NCBI GenBank assembly: GCA_949841355.1
Contig: CATKZP010000017.1
Span: 1-64,000, forward strand
Direction of reading: 5' to 3'
Source: an uncultured Oscillospiraceae bacterium
Lineage (GTDB): Bacteria; Bacillota; Clostridia; Oscillospirales; Oscillospiraceae
DNA length: 64,000 bases
Positions 1 through 9,361 of this stretch are shown here, piece by piece (position 1 is the first letter of the stretch; each line of letters opens with the position of its first letter). The translations under genes were made by a program, and so were the position numbers. The notes beneath the pieces are model-generated. The model searched no databases and was not told the origin of the DNA. It saw only the letters and a program-made list of their open reading frames with translations.

Positions 1-109
1 GTCAAATATTCGACAAATTCAGCGGGGCTTATGTATTATTTCCTTGTCAAGTAAACGCCTCATTTTCCAGAAACAGCAGCTCCCTCGCGGGCAAATTCTT
101 TTCATAAAA

Positions 110-134
110 AATGCGTCTCACGGTGAGACGCATT
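110..134. repeat. Palindromic repeat, copy 1
   Basis: Perfect palindrome: the arm ATGCGTCTCAC, one central base, then its reverse complement. It is one of six dispersed copies in the window, all in mobile DNA. Confidence 0.85.
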
Positions 135-608
135 AACGACAAATTTCGCGCTGGTTGGCGGTTTTATATTTCGTTGTTCACGATGTAAAAACAAAGGCAG
201 GATCAGACGGCGGCTGGCAGGGCCGCTCCATAGGATTTATTGTGCCTCCCCCCATTCCCGTGGCGGGGCGTCCTACGCTGTGACGCATAGCCGACGCAAG
301 TATCTCCCCTGTATGCGGTTCGTGGCCCGCTGCTGTGCCGTGGCAGCTTTACGGCGCTGGCCCTGTTCGCTCCGTCCTCCCGGTGTTCGGCCTCCTTTCA
401 CGGGGGATTCTCCCTGCGTACCCGCCGTCCGGCTCCGCGCATACAGAATGTATCTGATTGCCCTATTCACTTGTAGTCAAGCCCTTTTCCTGCCAAACGG
501 AAAATACCTGCTTCTACCCCTTAATATCCGTGAAAATCGGATTTTGCTCATTATTCGCAGGAATGGCCAAAACTTTCCAAAAGATTTTAGAAAACGACAG
601 CTTTCTTA

Positions 609-635
609 AAATGCGTTTCACCGTGAGACGCATTT
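609..635. repeat. Palindromic repeat, copy 2
   Basis: Same palindrome with one arm changed (GTTTCAC instead of GTCTCAC). It lies immediately beyond the stop codon of the HTH_16 gene, so it could also act as a 3'-end hairpin of that transcript. Confidence 0.85.
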
Positions 636-640
636 ATCGG

Positions 641-883
641 CTATGGCATAAAATCATCGGGCGGCTCTTTGAATTGAAAGCTGTCGATGGCTCTGAACAA
701 CGCGATCTCCGCTTGATAATGCAGATCATCGTCCACATGGAAATGTGTCCTTCCGTATTCATCATCGTAACGGCACAGGCAGCAGCTTGTGATAAAGCCC
801 TCAAAGTGCTGGAATACAAGCTGGACGACTTCAGCATCAAATCGCTTTGCCGCCTGGATAATGGCAAAAGGTACTCGTTTCAT
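641..883 (-). CDS. Helix-turn-helix domain protein of conjugative elements (HTH_16-like)
   Basis: An 80-residue protein resembling the small HTH_16 (PF12645) proteins encoded next to the sigma-like gene in Tn916-family and related conjugative transposons. It opens with the typical hydrophobic start (KRVPFAIIQAA), followed by HFEGFI and then CRYDDEYGRTHFHVD, as in the family's conserved core. The start was chosen at 883 because its ATG overlaps the TGA of the upstream sigma-like gene in an ATGA arrangement, implying translational coupling; a longer reading frame upstream is not supported. Presumed role: a DNA-binding regulator acting with the sigma-like protein on transfer or excision genes. 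The family is recognised by pattern only. Confidence 0.65.
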   Translation of the reverse strand: MKRVPFAIIQAAKRFDAEVVQLVFQHFEGFITSCCLCRYDDEYGRTHFHVDDDLHYQAEIALFRAIDSFQFKEPPDDFMP

Positions 884-1305
884 ATGGCATTTTCTATCAA
901 TTCCCGTAGTCGCATAATAGTGGCCCTTCTCCGTCTGGAAACAGCGGATGCGCTTAAATGTACCAGTGGGGCAATTTGCGTGTCTTTCAAGCCCTTGAAA
1001 AAGTAAAGCAAAATGATTTCCCGGTTTTTTGGCATTAAGTAGGACAACGCTTTGGACAACTTCAATCCGTAAACAGGGATATTCATTCCTTGAACGTGAA
1101 ATGTCTGGCATGATTCCTCCGACTGTTCCGCTTCATCGCTCTCTGCCGCCAAACTATAAAGTGCGGCGTCTGTCAGCGTAGAGAGGGATTGCTCCATCTG
1201 TCCCCGTTTAGATTTTTTCTGGCGTTCTTTTTTCGTGGCGTTGCGGACAGCCTTTTTGCAGTAGGCTTCAAACATGATCTCGTTGAATATTTCAAATCTT
1301 GACAT
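880..1305 (-). CDS. Sigma-70 region 4-like protein of a conjugative element
   Basis: A 141-residue protein whose C-terminal half (about residues 85-140) has a sigma-70 region 4 shape: LMPKNREIILLYFFKGLKDTQ, then a helix-turn-helix around PLVHLSASAVSRRRR. The N-terminal half is charged and lysine-rich, as in the sigma-like ORF7 family of Tn916-type elements. It heads a two-gene unit with the HTH_16 gene, stop and start overlapping at 880-883. Palindrome copy 3 lies about 100 bp upstream of its start. The expected role is transcriptional control of element functions. It lacks an obvious region 2, so it is probably an accessory regulator and not a complete sigma factor. Confidence 0.75.
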   Translation of the reverse strand: MSRFEIFNEIMFEAYCKKAVRNATKKERQKKSKRGQMEQSLSTLTDAALYSLAAESDEAEQSEESCQTFHVQGMNIPVYGLKLSKALSYLMPKNREIILLYFFKGLKDTQIAPLVHLSASAVSRRRRATIMRLRELIENAI

Positions 1306-1404
1306 TGAAAATCTGCCTCTCCATTTTTCAATATCTGCATAGCCAGATTTTATCCGTTGTTCACGGAAACTGTTAAAACTTCTATTAAGGTGGCACTTTT
1401 GGAG

Positions 1405-1431
1405 AAATGCGTCTCACCGTGAGACGCATTT
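1405..1431. repeat. Palindromic repeat, copy 3
   Basis: 27-bp palindrome with arms AAATGCGTCTCAC and reverse complement. It sits between the sigma-like gene and the UvrA-like gene and marks the left edge of the cargo block; copy 4 marks the right edge. Confidence 0.85.
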
Positions 1432-1483
1432 TTGATGCACATGATAAATTTAGTTCACATATTCTCTGAATTGCTGTTGGCTT

Positions 1484-3769
<2,286 letters not shown>

Positions 3770-3839
3770 TTTCTATGTCCTCCCGTTGATGGCTGCTCTG
3801 TCACTGTTATTCAAAATTTTCCCCGCTTTGGTTTTGCAT

Positions 3840-3868
3840 TGTATATGGCGTTTGTATATGGTCGGCAA
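3840..3868 (-). promoter_or_regulatory. Candidate promoter of the UvrA-like gene
   Basis: On the minus strand, TTGCCG (3863-3868) and TATACA (3840-3845) are separated by 17 bp, about 70 bp upstream of the start codon. Confidence 0.45.
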
Positions 3869-3896
3869 CGCCGACCTCGTTGCTGTACTGTCTATA

Positions 3897-3934
3897 AAAA
3901 CGGCGGCTTTGACTTGCTCAAAGCCGCCGTTTCC
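3897..3934 (-). terminator. Intrinsic terminator after the flavodoxin-like gene
   Basis: Stem AAACGGCGGCTTTGA with its complement, followed on the minus strand by a T run. It lies 80 bp beyond the stop codon of the gene at 4014. Confidence 0.8.
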
Positions 3935-4013
3935 TGGCGTGACAAGTTGTGGTTGCACGATAGCTTTTTCTTATGCCGTGTAGCAGTTTCAGAATTATGC
4001 GTCCTTTGAAGCC

Positions 4014-4559
4014 TCAAAACTTCTCGGCCAATTTTGCGGCCTGTTCACAACCATCTGTCTTGTCAATGTCACCAACACCTACCACCGCCGGAACCATCAC
4101 CGCCCCCACCATTTTCCAGTTCAACAGGGCGGCCGACCTCTCAATCGGAATGCGGACACCGTCAAAGACAGACACATCACTTTCCTCACAGCAGGAAATC
4201 AATGCGCATTCTTTGCCCGAAAGATCGACCTTTGCGTTGTAGAAGGAAAACAGCTTGTCGATCACCGCCTTGATTTGAGAAGGGATCGAGTACCAGTAAA
4301 CCGGCGTAGAAAAAACTACTGCGTCCGCTGCTTGGATAGCCGGTGCTATGGTATTGAAATCGTCGTTGAAGGAGCAGGGTTTCCCTGTCTTAAAACAGGT
4401 TTCACAGGCGTGGCATCCACTCACATTCATTTTGGCGGCGTCAAACCGGGTCACTGTATGTCCCTTTTTTTCCGCTGCCGCGATAAAAGCCTCTGTCATT
4501 GCAAAGCTGTTTCCCGCTTTGCGGGGGCTGCCGGTGATTACAACTATTTTTTTGCCCAT
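4014..4559 (-). CDS. Flavodoxin-like NAD(P)H-dependent FMN reductase family protein
   Basis: A 181-residue protein of the NADPH-dependent FMN reductase / iron-sulfur flavoprotein family. The N-terminal GSPRKAGNS is the FMN phosphate loop (residues 10-18). A cysteine cluster (CHACETCFKTGKPC, about 49-62) resembles that of related flavoproteins that bind an iron-sulfur centre or use thiols. STPVYWYSIPSQIKAVIDK is the conserved core. The ribosome site AGGAGGATG is strong. It is divergently transcribed from an HxlR-family regulator with a palindromic operator between them, the usual arrangement for redox- or quinone-responsive reductases. Probable role: flavin-dependent reduction of electrophiles or quinones; substrate unknown. 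Confidence 0.8.
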   Translation of the reverse strand: MGKKIVVITGSPRKAGNSFAMTEAFIAAAEKKGHTVTRFDAAKMNVSGCHACETCFKTGKPCSFNDDFNTIAPAIQAADAVVFSTPVYWYSIPSQIKAVIDKLFSFYNAKVDLSGKECALISCCEESDVSVFDGVRIPIERSAALLNWKMVGAVMVPAVVGVGDIDKTDGCEQAAKLAEKF

Positions 4560-4637
4560 AAAATCATCCTCCTATGTCGTGGGATTGACTTTTCCCATAC
4601 AAGATGGTAATATCATAACACAAGCGGGGGAAAAAGC

Positions 4638-4664
4638 AAGTACGCACATTTAGGTGCGATACTT
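4638..4664. promoter_or_regulatory. Candidate HxlR operator in the divergent region
   Basis: Interrupted inverted repeat: AAGTA-C-GCAC, a short spacer, then GTGC-GA-TACTT. It lies between the flavodoxin-like gene and hxlR. On the minus strand it overlaps the upstream edge of a promoter with TTGCTT and TATGAT. The TACGCACA core recurs at 6026 and 8480. Confidence 0.5.
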
Positions 4665-4702
4665 ACCTTTCGGTTATATACTAATATATTGGAGAGTGAA
4701 AC

Positions 4703-5035
4703 ATGAGCGAACGGCTTATTTCAAACGAGTGTTTTAAGAGTACAGGTTTCAGCTATACTCTATCACTAATCAGCGGGAAGTATAAAATGACAATACTGTA
4801 TGTTCTGGCAGAGTTCGGCGTTGTCCGCTTTAATGAAATGAAAAAATATATAGGGGAAATTTCCTATAAGACATTGAGTTCCACCTTAAAAGAATTAGAG
4901 GCAGATAAGTTAGTTCATAGGAAGGAATACCCGCAAATTCCGCCTAAAGTGGAATATAGTCTTACGGAACGTGGGAAATCCTTGATTCCCATTCTAAATG
5001 CAATTTGTGATTGGGGTGAGAATAACGAGTTATAG
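4703..5035 (+). CDS. HxlR-family transcriptional regulator
   Basis: A 110-residue winged-helix protein of the HxlR family (usual length 100-120). Landmarks are a conserved cysteine near the N terminus (ECFKSTGFSYTLSLISGKYK), the recognition region RFNEMKKYIGEISYKTLSSTLKELEAD, and the wing VEYSLTERGKSLIPIL. It is divergent from the flavodoxin-like reductase and probably represses it through the palindrome between them. The N-terminal cysteine is the position used for electrophile sensing in HypR/QorR-type members; whether it senses here is inference. It is AT-rich relative to the window's core genes, fitting mobile cargo. Confidence 0.88.
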   Translation: MSERLISNECFKSTGFSYTLSLISGKYKMTILYVLAEFGVVRFNEMKKYIGEISYKTLSSTLKELEADKLVHRKEYPQIPPKVEYSLTERGKSLIPILNAICDWGENNEL

Positions 5036-5037
5036 TC

Positions 5038-5290
5038 AAAACCTCCGGCTAAGCCGGAGGCTTGAGTAGGCCCTATAAGGGCCTGATACTGGCGGGCGTC
5101 TCAAGACGCATCGAATATCTTTCGCCTGCATCTCGTGCCCCGCCGCCCGTAAACGGGCAAATCATCTTCTATTTGAGACTTTTGCATAACTGTTACTTGG
5201 TAAGTTGTCAACTCGCTTCGCTCGTAGCTTTTTGCTAAAGCATACGAGGGAAGCCCACCAGCAGAGCTGGTGGTTCTTTCTACCCAAGGG
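5038..5290 (-). mobile_element. Possible IS200/IS605-like non-autonomous remnant
   Basis: A 250-bp gene-free stretch bounded by two hairpins: ACCTCCGGCT-AAGCCGGAGGC at 5041-5062 and CCACCAGC-AGAGCTGGTGG at about 5254-5272. A third hairpin (GGCCCTATAAGGGCC) lies inside. Subterminal hairpins without terminal inverted repeats are typical of IS200/IS605 ends, and no transposase frame remains. It may be a palindrome-associated non-autonomous derivative or a scar. Identification is by structure only. Confidence 0.35.
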
Positions 5291-5348
5291 AAGCAGGCTG
5301 AGATCGTTTCAGATTTCAGCCTGCTTTGGGCTTTAAGGGTAAATTGTA

Positions 5349-5939
5349 TCACTCACCCATACGGATATTTTTTACTGTTTTTTGCTCAAAGGCAAGGCCC
5401 GTATAAACTCTTATTCCGCCATTTCCAACGGGGGCCTGCGGCAACAGCCCTACTTTAACTGTTTCACCAGCGGGGAGGTTGAAGAATCTCATCATGTAGA
5501 AGTTTTTGCCGTCAACAGAATAATGGAAAGCAAAAGATTTTCCGCTTCTGCACACTTGCAGCCATACATCATTGCCGTCAATGTTGCACCCGTTCGCATC
5601 GTCCGATTCTCCGTTCCGCGCAATCACACTCACGACGGCATGTGTTCCAAAATCGGTCATTTCAAAACAGGCTTTTGCCCAATTCCGCATATCTTGCATC
5701 ACCATGATGGAAGCCGAGTCGTATGTATCTTTGAAGTCGTGGGCAACCTTTACCCGCATTACAAAATCGCCCGCAATTTCCGTATAGTAAAATGGGGCAT
5801 TACATAAAGATTCCGGGGTAATTCCCTCATCCCCGATTGCGCCATTGTTAAAGAAAAAGTCGCTCTGTGCCGGAGCAATCATTTCTATTTTATTGTTTTC
5901 CTCTTTCATCTGCCCCTCATTGAGCCATTTGAAGTCCAT
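5349..5939 (-). CDS. DUF1349 domain protein (concanavalin-like fold)
   Basis: A 196-residue protein matching the DUF1349 family, predicted to form a concanavalin-like beta sandwich. Features are the early FNNGAIGDEGITPESLCNAPFYYTEI, then GDFVMRVKV, DTYDSASIMVMQD and WAKACFEMTDFG, and a C-terminal FFNLPAGETVKVGLLPQAP. No signal peptide is visible, so it is likely cytoplasmic, unlike related glycan-binding modules on secreted enzymes. The ribosome site AAGGAG supports the start. Upstream at 6026-6052 is a sequence resembling the HxlR operator, which suggests co-control with the flavodoxin-like gene. DUF1349 genes are frequently seen beside HxlR regulators, but the biochemical role is not known. 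Confidence 0.8.
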   Translation of the reverse strand: MDFKWLNEGQMKEENNKIEMIAPAQSDFFFNNGAIGDEGITPESLCNAPFYYTEIAGDFVMRVKVAHDFKDTYDSASIMVMQDMRNWAKACFEMTDFGTHAVVSVIARNGESDDANGCNIDGNDVWLQVCRSGKSFAFHYSVDGKNFYMMRFFNLPAGETVKVGLLPQAPVGNGGIRVYTGLAFEQKTVKNIRMGE

Positions 5940-6025
5940 ACCAAAATTCTCCTTATTTAAGATAGGTATTTGAGCTGTAAATTTCAGCTTACGGAATCAT
6001 TATAGACCCACAGAAATGTATGTCA

Positions 6026-6052
6026 ACTACGCACATGATGGTAAGATACTCA
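6026..6052. promoter_or_regulatory. Operator-like sequence upstream of the DUF1349 gene
   Basis: Shares CTACGCACAT and then AAGATACTCAC with the operator at 4638-4664 in the same order and spacing. It is about 90 bp upstream of the DUF1349 start. Its match to an inverted repeat is weaker than at 4638. Confidence 0.4.
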
Positions 6053-6071
6053 CTTATAAGAAAGTACCCCC

Positions 6072-6944
6072 CTATTCACAGACCTCTTTCAGAAAATCAC
6101 CTATATCAACTCCAACGCAGACAGATCGACCCGATATTTCCCTTGGTGCAAATGCCTCTTGGAAGTTGATGCAGGCATAGAAAGCATTGGTGTTGTTGTG
6201 AGTATATTTCCAAAACGGATACTTGATAATGATCGGCGTATTACGCCCCACACCCAGTTCCAGGAAAACTACTCGCATCCCTTCATAACGCCGCAAAAAA
6301 TCCTGATAACGGCCTTGGGCATGATACCATCCCTCGTCCTGCACAAAGGTATCATCCGCCCGGAGGTTCATGGTCATGGGCTTGCCGCAGATAGGACAGC
6401 GGGGAATAAGCTCTGTCGGCACTTTCATATCCTGCTGCTCCGTGAACATCCGGCGCACAATTTCCTCATTGTCATAGGTGCGCTGATGGCAAGGCTCCGA
6501 ACATTGCCACAGGCCATAATCCCCTTGGGTGTAGAACAGCCGCTTCTTATCAAAGCCTGCAAGCTGGAATTGATGATCTACATTGGTTGTCAGCACAAAA
6601 TAGTCCTTACCTGCTACCAAATTCAGCAAATCATCATAGACCGGCTTTGGAGCGCGTTCGTAGCGGTTTACCATGATGTGACGGCTCCACCACGCCCAAT
6701 ATTCCTCCAACGATGCGAACGGATAGAAGCCCCCGGAGTACATATCCTGGATGCCATACTTATCAGCAAAATCCTTGAAATATGTTTCAAACCGTTCGCC
6801 GGAATAGGTCAACCCTGCCGAGGTGGACAGCCCAGCCCCAGCGCCGATCACCACCGCGTCAGCACCATCAATGGCCTGTTTCAGCCGTTCAATCTGCTTT
6901 GAGTATGCGGCGGTAGATTTGGGCATCAATATCCTTGAAAACAT
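6072..6944 (-). CDS. Class M sirtuin (SirTM), protein ADP-ribosyltransferase
   Basis: A 290-residue SIR2-fold protein. The NAD-binding GAGAGLSTSAGL sits near residues 34-45, followed by TTNVDHQFQLAG (the TxNxD-type catalytic segment) and a CxxC-type zinc site around CPICGKP. The N-terminal extension and the adjacent macrodomain gene identify the SirTM class, whose Staphylococcus and Streptococcus members ADP-ribosylate a lipoylated GcvH-L carrier protein. Here no GcvH-L or lipoate-protein ligase gene is adjacent. It overlaps the macrodomain gene by 36-56 nt depending on the start (ATG at 6944 or 6926, both with ribosome-like sites). It is probably cotranscribed with the macrodomain gene in a reversible ADP-ribosylation pair. 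Confidence 0.82.
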   Translation of the reverse strand: MFSRILMPKSTAAYSKQIERLKQAIDGADAVVIGAGAGLSTSAGLTYSGERFETYFKDFADKYGIQDMYSGGFYPFASLEEYWAWWSRHIMVNRYERAPKPVYDDLLNLVAGKDYFVLTTNVDHQFQLAGFDKKRLFYTQGDYGLWQCSEPCHQRTYDNEEIVRRMFTEQQDMKVPTELIPRCPICGKPMTMNLRADDTFVQDEGWYHAQGRYQDFLRRYEGMRVVFLELGVGRNTPIIIKYPFWKYTHNNTNAFYACINFQEAFAPREISGRSVCVGVDIGDFLKEVCE

Positions 6945-7680
6945 TGAAAATCACCTTCTTGATGGACGTATCCTGCCGGAGAAAATCTGTAACGGTTCTG
7001 ACCGCAATTTCAGCGGCCTCCTGGTTGGGAAAGTGAAATTCCCCAGTGGAGATGCAGCAGAACGCAATACTCTCCAATCCATGCTCCGCTGCCAGTTCCA
7101 GGCAGGAGCGGTAGCAGGAGGCAAGTTCCTCCCGATCCCTGGCGGTCACACGACCTTGGACAATAGGACCGACTGTGTGCAGAACATACCGGGCAGGGAG
7201 GTTGTAGCCTTTTGTCAGCTTGGCCCGGCCATTGGGTTCCGGGTGGCCCTGGGCCTGCATGATTTGACTGCACTCATCCCGAAGCTGGAGGCCCGCCGCC
7301 GAATGGATAGCGTTGTCAATGCAGCCGTGGCAGGGACAGAAACAGCCCAGCAGGGCGGAATTGTCAGCATCCATGATTGCATCCACTTTTAACCGGGTAA
7401 TGTCCCCTTTCCAGACGGCAATTCTCGGATGGCTGTTGACGGCAGGCAGCGCAGTTCCATCGACAACGCCCTTGCTGTCCCGTTCGGCGGACAGGAGATC
7501 GTCCTGCATGGCAAGAAATTCCCGTTTCAGCGGCATGGGCGGTCGGACATTCATCAGACTGCGGAGCAACCGCCGCTGGCTGGCCGCATCCTGGGGAAAT
7601 TTCTGCGCCTGCGGCTGGTATTCGGGCATCTCTGTCAGCAGCATTGCGTTGAGTTGTCGTATTTGTTCCAGATGTTCCAT
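6889..7680 (-). CDS. Zinc-containing macrodomain protein-ADP-ribose hydrolase
   Basis: A 263-residue protein with a helical N-terminal region (1-80) and a macrodomain (about 85-260). It carries the zinc-macrodomain signature LLGCFCPCHGCIDNAIHSAAG, with Cys/His ligands expected to coordinate catalytic zinc, and CCISTGEFHFP for ADP-ribose phosphate binding. In SirTM-linked members this enzyme removes the ADP-ribose added by the sirtuin. The usual VNAAN adenosine-ribose motif reads MDADN here, an unusual substitution near the catalytic loop. It is upstream of, and overlapping, the SirTM gene; a GGGGAGAA ribosome site precedes the start. Confidence 0.85.
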   Translation of the reverse strand: MEHLEQIRQLNAMLLTEMPEYQPQAQKFPQDAASQRRLLRSLMNVRPPMPLKREFLAMQDDLLSAERDSKGVVDGTALPAVNSHPRIAVWKGDITRLKVDAIMDADNSALLGCFCPCHGCIDNAIHSAAGLQLRDECSQIMQAQGHPEPNGRAKLTKGYNLPARYVLHTVGPIVQGRVTARDREELASCYRSCLELAAEHGLESIAFCCISTGEFHFPNQEAAEIAVRTVTDFLRQDTSIKKVIFNVFKDIDAQIYRRILKAD

Positions 7681-7714
7681 AAGCGGTTCTCCCCGGTTCC
7701 TGATTTTAAGTTAT

Positions 7715-7744
7715 AGGCCGTCCCGCATCACACGGGACGGCCCT
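7715..7744 (-). terminator. Hairpin after the NmrA-like gene
   Basis: Perfect stem GGCCGTCCCG with its complement, loop CATCACA, just beyond the NmrA-like stop codon. The T run is poor, so termination may be partial. Confidence 0.5.
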
Positions 7745-7757
7745 GTGCTGTTCCGGT

Positions 7758-8387
7758 TTACTTGCGCACTACGGAAATGCGCTCCTGGATGTGGCTCCTG
7801 CCCACGATCTCATTCACCATGGCGATGGCGTAGTCGGCGTAGCTGATGACGCTCTCGCCCTTGCTGTTCAGGGTCAATTCCTCGCCGCCCAGGATGTATT
7901 CCCCGGTGCGCTCACCCTCCGCCTGGAAATCCCCGGCAGGGCTGATATACGTCCACTTGACATCCTTGCGCTGGCGCAGCTCGCCCAGGGCCTTGGCCAT
8001 GGCGGCGGCCAGGGGTTTGAACATCTCCGGGAAGTCCGGGCCGTCGGACACGGTGGCGGTATGCTCGGGGTTGACATACAGGCTCCCGGCCCCTCCTACC
8101 ACCAGCAGGCGGGTATCCGTGCCGCTGAGGGTGTCGCACAGGTGCTTCAGCGTGGTGCTGTGCTGCTCCAGCGTCTCCGGCGTCCAGGCGCCAAACGCAT
8201 CCACCACCGCGTCAAAGCCCTTGAGGTCAGCGGCGGTCAGGTCAAACAGGTCTTTTGCGATCACCTTGCCGGCGGCGGACTTGTTCTCCCCGCGCACCAC
8301 GGCGGTAACATCCAGGTTGCGATCCATGGCCTCCTTGACAATCAGACGGCCAGCCTTTCCATTGGCGCAGATAACAGCGATTTTCAT
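7758..8387 (-). CDS. NmrA/SDR-family NAD(P)-binding oxidoreductase
   Basis: A 209-residue Rossmann-fold protein of the atypical SDR / NmrA-like group. The nucleotide loop is degenerate (AVICANGKAGRLIV, residues 3-16), then DLFDLTAADLKGFDAVVDAFG and LLVVGGAGSLYVNP. Members of this group are small NAD(P)H-binding or quinone-reductase-like proteins. The ATG at 8387 was chosen because GGAGG lies 8 nt upstream; the frame's earlier ATG contains that ribosome site itself. It is divergent from a second HxlR regulator, paralleling the flavodoxin-like/HxlR pair. An operator-like sequence sits at 8480-8504. The substrate is not predictable. Confidence 0.82.
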   Translation of the reverse strand: MKIAVICANGKAGRLIVKEAMDRNLDVTAVVRGENKSAAGKVIAKDLFDLTAADLKGFDAVVDAFGAWTPETLEQHSTTLKHLCDTLSGTDTRLLVVGGAGSLYVNPEHTATVSDGPDFPEMFKPLAAAMAKALGELRQRKDVKWTYISPAGDFQAEGERTGEYILGGEELTLNSKGESVISYADYAIAMVNEIVGRSHIQERISVVRK

Positions 8388-8479
8388 GTTGCGTACCTCC
8401 ATAGATTTTGATTTTTGTTTTGAACGCTGGGGTGTTTCCCTTCGTTGTCTGTATCATAGCAGACCTTTTGAGGGCTGTG

Positions 8480-8504
8480 AAGTACGCACAATATTGTGGC
8501 ATAG
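8480..8504. promoter_or_regulatory. Operator-like sequence upstream of the NmrA-like gene
   Basis: AGTACGCACAATATTGTG with a perfect inner palindrome CACAATATTGTG (8487-8498). It shares AGTACGCACA with the site at 4638 and lies in the divergent NmrA-like/HxlR region. Confidence 0.45.
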
Positions 8505-8605
8505 GCACCCGGAGGTAACGATTGGACAGTTACCGCGAGGAAACGATTGTGCGGTTTCAAGGGATTCCGGCTTTTTTGCCGGGAGAAAAAATTCTTTCTT
8601 TCACC

Positions 8606-8635
8606 TTGACCCCGACGGGGGAGATACAGTAAAAT
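8606..8635 (+). promoter_or_regulatory. Promoter of the second hxlR gene
   Basis: TTGACC (8606-8611), 18-bp spacer, TAAAAT (8630-8635), about 45 bp upstream of the start codon. Confidence 0.6.
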
Positions 8636-8678
8636 AGAGCTATACAGCATTTTAGAAACTAACAGATGGGAGGATACG

Positions 8679-9005
8679 ATGATGGAGGCCAAAACTTTAC
8701 CCGCCTGCCCCGTAGAAACAACGCTGACGCTCATCAGCGACAAGTGGAAGGTGCTTATTATCCGGGATCTGCTGCCGGGAACAAAACGGTTTGGGGAATT
8801 GAAAAAATCCATCGGCAACGTAAGCCAAAAGGTACTGACCTCCCAGCTTCGGCAAATGGAGGAAAGCGGCCTGCTGATCAGGACGGTCTTTCCAGAGGTT
8901 CCGCCGCGGGTGGAGTACACTTTAACGGAGCTAGGCCAGAGTTTGAAGCCGGTTTTGGATGCAATGTGGAATTGGGGTGAAGAATATAAAGCTAAAAACG
9001 CCTAA
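8679..9005 (+). CDS. HxlR-family transcriptional regulator (second copy)
   Basis: A 108-residue HxlR winged-helix protein. It has the conserved N-terminal cysteine (LPACPVETTLTLISDKWK), RFGELKKSIGNVSQKVLTSQLRQME as the recognition region, and RVEYTLTELGQSLKPVLD. Two adjacent ATGs (8679, 8682) are both usable with GGGAGG upstream. It is divergent from the NmrA-like gene and likely controls it. It differs clearly in sequence and GC content from the HxlR at 4703, so the two were probably acquired separately. Palindrome copy 4 follows its stop codon by 45 bp. Confidence 0.88.
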   Translation: MMEAKTLPACPVETTLTLISDKWKVLIIRDLLPGTKRFGELKKSIGNVSQKVLTSQLRQMEESGLLIRTVFPEVPPRVEYTLTELGQSLKPVLDAMWNWGEEYKAKNA

Positions 9006-9050
9006 AGTATATTCAAAAGAGATTGCCTACACTAATTTTTTAGTTTTGTA

Positions 9051-9083
9051 CATAAATGCGTCTCACGGTGAGACGCATTTATG
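9051..9083. repeat. Palindromic repeat, copy 4 (longest)
   Basis: 33-bp perfect palindrome with 16-bp arms around one central base. It marks the right edge of the cargo block. Confidence 0.88.
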
Positions 9084-9170
9084 AGAATGTCTGGACGCAT
9101 GAGCGTCTGCCACCCCCGGTAGCAATAACCTCCGCACGTTCCGGGAAACGCTGACGCTACCCATAACAGA

Positions 9171-9340
9171 AAAACCGGCGCAAGCCGGTTTTGGGGTATG
9201 CCCCCCTTAACCACCAAAAGCACCGGCGGCCTTTGGCTGTCAAGGCCCGCGCCGGACGCTTGCGCCCGGCGCGGCTCGCCTTGGCCTTGACGGACAAAGG
9301 GCGGTGGTGTAAAATCTGTTCCACCGAGGGGGCATACCCC
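9171..9340. repeat. Nested inverted-repeat structure next to mobC
   Basis: A hairpin with 9-bp arms AAAACCGGC (9171-9192) is followed by outer 13-bp perfect arms GGGGTATGCCCCC (9193-9205) and complement (9328-9340). Inside these are imperfect 26-bp arms (9221-9246 and 9284-9309) and a GC-rich innermost hairpin. It has no credible gene. It lies directly downstream of mobC, where a relaxase gene would be expected. Candidate origin of transfer, structured RNA or recombination scar. Confidence 0.65.
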
Positions 9341-9361
9341 GGATATTGCTGCTTTATCATG

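Larger units (their letters stand above)
1..640. other. Non-coding tail of a mobile element
   Basis: No gene is supported in this stretch apart from two palindromic repeats listed separately. Open frames here are arginine/cysteine-rich and lack ribosome sites. In Tn916-type elements the sigma-like and HTH_16 genes, present just to the right on the minus strand, are followed by xis and int. Those genes would be expected further left, outside the window. The stretch is best read as the spacer leading toward that recombination module; this is inference from gene order. Confidence 0.4.

Noticed and set aside
273-609. Overlapping arginine/cysteine-rich frames on both strands
   Set aside because: Composition is atypical, no ribosome sites, opposite-strand overlap; more likely a non-coding part of the element.
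9157-9360. Basic 67-residue open frame downstream of mobC
   Set aside because: It consists almost wholly of the nested inverted repeats and has no separate ribosome site; treated as non-coding structure.
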